Source of the DNA: Treponema sp.
GTDB lineage: Bacteria > Spirochaetota > Spirochaetia > Treponematales > Breznakiellaceae
Assembly (NCBI GenBank): GCA_031283505.1
Contig: JAITBO010000276.1
Coordinates: forward strand, 1-8,488
DNA: 8,488 bases
Direction: 5' to 3'
How positions within the stretch are numbered: the first letter of the stretch is position 1; the number at the start of each line of letters is the position of its first letter. Under the pieces are notes generated by a model, which had not been told where the DNA came from, ran no database searches, and worked only from the letters and a program-made list of their open reading frames with translations. This document shows positions 6,073-8,488 of this stretch, in pieces. The position numbers were made by a program, and so were the translations under genes.

Positions 6073-6122
6073 GAGTCTGTTTCAACACCCGGTTGGTTTT
6101 GAAACAGGCTTTTGGAAAAAGC
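6073..6122 (+). promoter_or_regulatory. Two overlapping hairpins upstream of pyrG
   Basis: The 9-base arms CTGTTTCAA (6077-6085) and TTGAAACAG (6099-6107) match perfectly around a 13-base loop, and wobble pairs extend the stem to about 13 bp (6073-6085/6099-6111). A second hairpin, GCTTTT (6108-6113) with AAAAGC (6117-6122), reuses bases 6108-6111, so the two cannot both form fully. A weak upstream promoter, TTGAAA (5962-5967) with TATTAG (5984-5989) at 16-base spacing, could transcribe them. The stronger pyrG promoter lies downstream and would exclude them. A regulatory role is speculative. Confidence 0.4.
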
Positions 6123-6148
6123 GCCCGGTCCTGAATATCGTGAAGGCA

Positions 6149-6177
6149 TTGACGGCGGAGGCTCAGGTCGTAATAAT
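6149..6177 (+). promoter_or_regulatory. Promoter of pyrG, ending close to the start codon
   Basis: TTGACG (6149-6154) and AATAAT (6172-6177) each match five of six consensus bases and are 17 bases apart. The predicted transcription start is near 6184, only one to three bases before the pyrG ATG. That would make this transcript leaderless. If transcription instead began upstream, AGG (6178-6180) would be a weak ribosome site. Confidence 0.55.
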
Positions 6178-6185
6178 AGGTATAC

Positions 6186-7820
6186 ATGAATAAGTTTATT
6201 TTTGTCTCTGGCGGCGTATGTTCAAGCCTTGGAAAGGGTGTTGCGGCCTCTTCTTTGGGCGCCTTGCTTGAAGGACGGGGGCTTAATGTACGCATGGTGA
6301 AATGCGATCCCTATATCAACGTGGACGCCGGAACCATGAGCCCCTATCAGCACGGAGAGGTATACGTAACCGACGATGGGACAGAAACGGACCTGGATCT
6401 GGGTAATTACGCCCGTTTTACTTCAGGGCCCCTTTTCAGGGCCAATTCCATCACCACCGGGCAGGTGTACGAAGCGGTGATCCGCAAGGAACGGGAGGGG
6501 CGCTACCTGGGCCGCTGCGTTCAGGTGATCCCCCACATCACCGACGAAATCAAGAGCCGGATCCAGGCGGTGGCAAAGGAAGATCCCGAGACGGATGTGG
6601 TCATCGTGGAGATAGGCGGGACCGTCGGGGACATCGAATCCATTCCCTTTCTGGAGGCCGCCCGGCAGCTTATTCATGAATCGGGAAAATCCAGCGCCCT
6701 TTCGGTCCACCTTACCCTTATTCCGGAGGTTGCGGGAGGGGAACTCAAGACCAAGCCCACCCAGCACTCGGTAAAGGCCATGCAGGAACTGGGGATACAG
6801 CCGGACATCCTGATATGCCGGGCTCCGGTGAAGCTGGACGAAGGAACCCGTCGAAAAATCGCCCTTTTTACCAATGTGGAGTCCGATGCGGTCTTTACTT
6901 CTTATGACATTGATACGACAATTTATGAGATACCCCTGGTTTTTTTCGATCAAAAGCTCGATCAGGTGGTTCTGAAAAAAATGGGGGTTGAGTGCCGGCA
7001 TTCCAACTTAAAGCCCTGGTATATCATGATGGAGAAATTTCGTTCCCAGCAGGGAAAGGTTCGTATCGGTATAGTAGGCAAGTACATGGACCTACATGAC
7101 GCCTATAAATCGGTGTACGAAGCCCTGTTCCATGCGGGTATTGAAGGCGGCGTTAAAGTGGAATTGGTGAAAATCGATTCCGCCCGGCTTGAGGAAACGG
7201 ATAACGCGGACAGCATCCTGGGGCCTGCCGCGGCAGATGGCGGGGTGGACGGTGTTTTGGTTCCCGGCGGCTTCGGACAACGGGGAATTAACGGCATGGT
7301 CAGGGCCGCAGCCTGGGCTAGGAACAACAAGATCCCCTATTTCGGGATATGCCTGGGTATGCAGGTCATGGTGATCGACTGGGGCAGGAACGTTTTGGGC
7401 TGGAAAGACGCGGATTCCACCGAATTTGACAAGAATACCGGGCATCCGGTGATCAGCCTTTTGGAAGATCAGGTGGATGTAAAAGATTATGGAGCTACCA
7501 TGAGGCTGGGAAAGAGTGAAACTCTGGCGGAGCCGGATACCCATATTTTTGAGGCGTATAAAAGAAAAAATATCTGGGAACGGCACCGGCACCGGTATGA
7601 ATTTGCCAATAATTTCCGAAAAGATATGACAGAATCGGGGCTGCGTCTTACGGCTTTTACTCCCGACGGCAGTCTGGTTGAATGTGTCGAGTGGCCAGAT
7701 CATCCCTGGGGTTTGGGGGTGCAGTTTCATCCGGAATTCAAGTCGAAACCTACGGCGGCCAGCCCTCTGTTCAGGGATTTTATTGCCGCCGTGCGGGACC
7801 ACAAGCAGGCCCAAAGGTAG
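6186..7820 (+). CDS. pyrG: CTP synthase (glutamine hydrolysing)
   Basis: CTP synthase makes CTP from UTP, ATP and glutamine-derived ammonia, the last step of pyrimidine nucleotide synthesis, in the cytoplasm. At 544 residues it is full length (E. coli has 545). The N-terminal amidoligase domain (about 1-267) starts MNKFIFVSGGVCSSLGKG with the phosphate-binding loop and K17. It has D71 in DLDLGNYARF and E142 in VEIGGTVGDIES as metal-binding acids. The C-terminal class I glutamine amidotransferase domain (about 290-540) has nucleophile C389 in GICLGMQ and H515/E517 in FHPEF, completing the triad. All key residues are present, so it should be active. The start is fixed by the conserved N-terminus. 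Only a weak AGG lies before the ATG. The lptC-like gene follows after nine bases, so the two are probably co-transcribed. Confidence 0.98.
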   Translation: MNKFIFVSGGVCSSLGKGVAASSLGALLEGRGLNVRMVKCDPYINVDAGTMSPYQHGEVYVTDDGTETDLDLGNYARFTSGPLFRANSITTGQVYEAVIRKEREGRYLGRCVQVIPHITDEIKSRIQAVAKEDPETDVVIVEIGGTVGDIESIPFLEAARQLIHESGKSSALSVHLTLIPEVAGGELKTKPTQHSVKAMQELGIQPDILICRAPVKLDEGTRRKIALFTNVESDAVFTSYDIDTTIYEIPLVFFDQKLDQVVLKKMGVECRHSNLKPWYIMMEKFRSQQGKVRIGIVGKYMDLHDAYKSVYEALFHAGIEGGVKVELVKIDSARLEETDNADSILGPAAADGGVDGVLVPGGFGQRGINGMVRAAAWARNNKIPYFGICLGMQVMVIDWGRNVLGWKDADSTEFDKNTGHPVISLLEDQVDVKDYGATMRLGKSETLAEPDTHIFEAYKRKNIWERHRHRYEFANNFRKDMTESGLRLTAFTPDGSLVECVEWPDHPWGLGVQFHPEFKSKPTAASPLFRDFIAAVRDHKQAQR

Positions 7821-7829
7821 ACGCGGCGG

Positions 7830-8488
7830 ATGGGGCGGGATTTCCACTTTACGGCGTGTATTTTCCTCATCGTTGCCCTTATATCCTGTTCTTTTGACTA
7901 CGGTCCAAGTTCTGCGGAAGATAACGAACTGCCCGATGTGGTGATGAACAACGTGGAATATGTTCGCGTCAAGGACGGGAATCCCCTTGTGCGGTTTGAA
8001 GCCGAAGGCGCGGAACGTTACGAACGCCGCCACACCATGGAACTGAAAAATTTCTCATTTGAACAGTTCAATACCACTGCGGATGATGTAAATGCCATGG
8101 GCCGCGCCGGCAACGCATCGGTGGAACTGGAATCCGGAAACATCCACATGAAGAACGGCGTCCGTATCGAAGTGGAGTCCGAGGATATTGCCATAGAGAC
8201 CAGTATCCTGAACTGGAAGGATAAAGAGCGGCAACTTTCCGCAGGCGCCGGAGAGCCTGTCGAAATTCATCGTCTTGACGGGACGAGCTTTACCGGCTGG
8301 GGTTTTTCCGCCGATGCCCGGCGCCGGACCTGGACCTTTACCGATGGAGTTCAGGGCCTTTACATAGACAAGGATGATGACGAAGAAGATGAGCCAATCG
8401 ATGCGGATGAGATAGCGGAGCTCCTTACGGAAGCCGGTGAGTCGCGGTTCCCGAAAGCCCCGGAGGAGACCGGCGAATCAGAAGTCTT
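7830..8488 (+). CDS. lptC: LptC-family lipoprotein with acidic tail (partial, runs off the right edge)
   Basis: LptC is the bitopic or lipid-anchored periplasmic part of the Lpt bridge that moves lipopolysaccharide, or similar glycolipid, from LptBFG to LptA. The first 219 residues are visible. A lipoprotein signal, MGRDFHFTACIFLIVALISC, ends in lipobox LISC with C20 as the lipidated residue. An LptC-like beta-jellyroll region (about 35-178) follows, including NVEYVRVKDGNPLVRFEAEG, then HMKNGVRIEVESEDIAIETS and LNWKDKERQLSAG. After residue 179 comes an unusually acidic stretch, with 18 Asp/Glu in residues 180-219, still open at the edge. The E. coli protein is about 190 residues and uses a transmembrane anchor. 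The ATG is nine bases after the pyrG stop and the only ribosome-site candidate, AAAGG (7813-7817), overlaps pyrG. lptA and lptB may follow outside the window. The family call rests on pattern recognition. Confidence 0.8.
   Translation, partial: MGRDFHFTACIFLIVALISCSFDYGPSSAEDNELPDVVMNNVEYVRVKDGNPLVRFEAEGAERYERRHTMELKNFSFEQFNTTADDVNAMGRAGNASVELESGNIHMKNGVRIEVESEDIAIETSILNWKDKERQLSAGAGEPVEIHRLDGTSFTGWGFSADARRRTWTFTDGVQGLYIDKDDDEEDEPIDADEIAELLTEAGESRFPKAPEETGESEV

Noticed and set aside
7818..7832. Stop-codon readthrough producing a PyrG-LptC fusion, since the two are in the same frame
   Set aside because: The LptC start has its own ATG and lipoprotein signal peptide, which needs a free N-terminus. 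Being in the same frame has a one in three chance.

Overview
The window looks like the chromosome of a spirochaete, most likely a Treponema-like anaerobe with roughly balanced GC. The host call is inferred from gene content and protein style: a cytoplasmic-tail/TM/M23 peptidase, a bactofilin, DUF327 and a RicT/PSP1 protein in one run; a cheR-cheB pair; a lipoprotein-type LptC; and rubrerythrin. It does not rest on a database match. Coding is dense. I see no insertion sequence, phage, CRISPR, tRNA or rRNA, and most genes are core functions.

Left part (1-542): the N-terminal end of a rubrerythrin gene runs leftward off the window. Between it and the next, divergent gene lies about 400 bases of AT-rich non-coding DNA. 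It contains a large imperfect inverted repeat (242-454) with internal CACAGAG/CACGGAG motifs, followed by a clear sigma-70-type promoter (473-502).

Plus-strand operon (543-3643): an inner-membrane-anchored M23 peptidase, a bactofilin, a DUF327/YaaR-like protein and a RicT/YaaT-like PSP1 protein follow each other with gaps of 10, -14 and 36 bases, probably on one transcript. The first two resemble known bactofilin/M23 cell-shape modules. The last two belong to families that sit near each other in Firmicutes.

Minus-strand chemotaxis pair (3738-5730): cheR then cheB encode the receptor methyltransferase and the receptor methylesterase/deamidase. A near-consensus promoter ends right at the preferred cheR start codon, which suggests a leaderless mRNA.

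Intergenic region 5731-6185: divergent promoters for cheR and pyrG, plus several inverted repeats and no convincing gene.

Right part (6186-8488): pyrG (CTP synthase) is followed after 9 bases by an LptC-family lipoprotein gene that runs off the right edge. It has an acidic C-terminal extension beyond the LptC-like domain.

I found no clearly new system. The best leads are the long inverted repeat, the four-gene envelope/RicT operon, the two predicted leaderless starts, and the lipoprotein LptC with its acidic tail.
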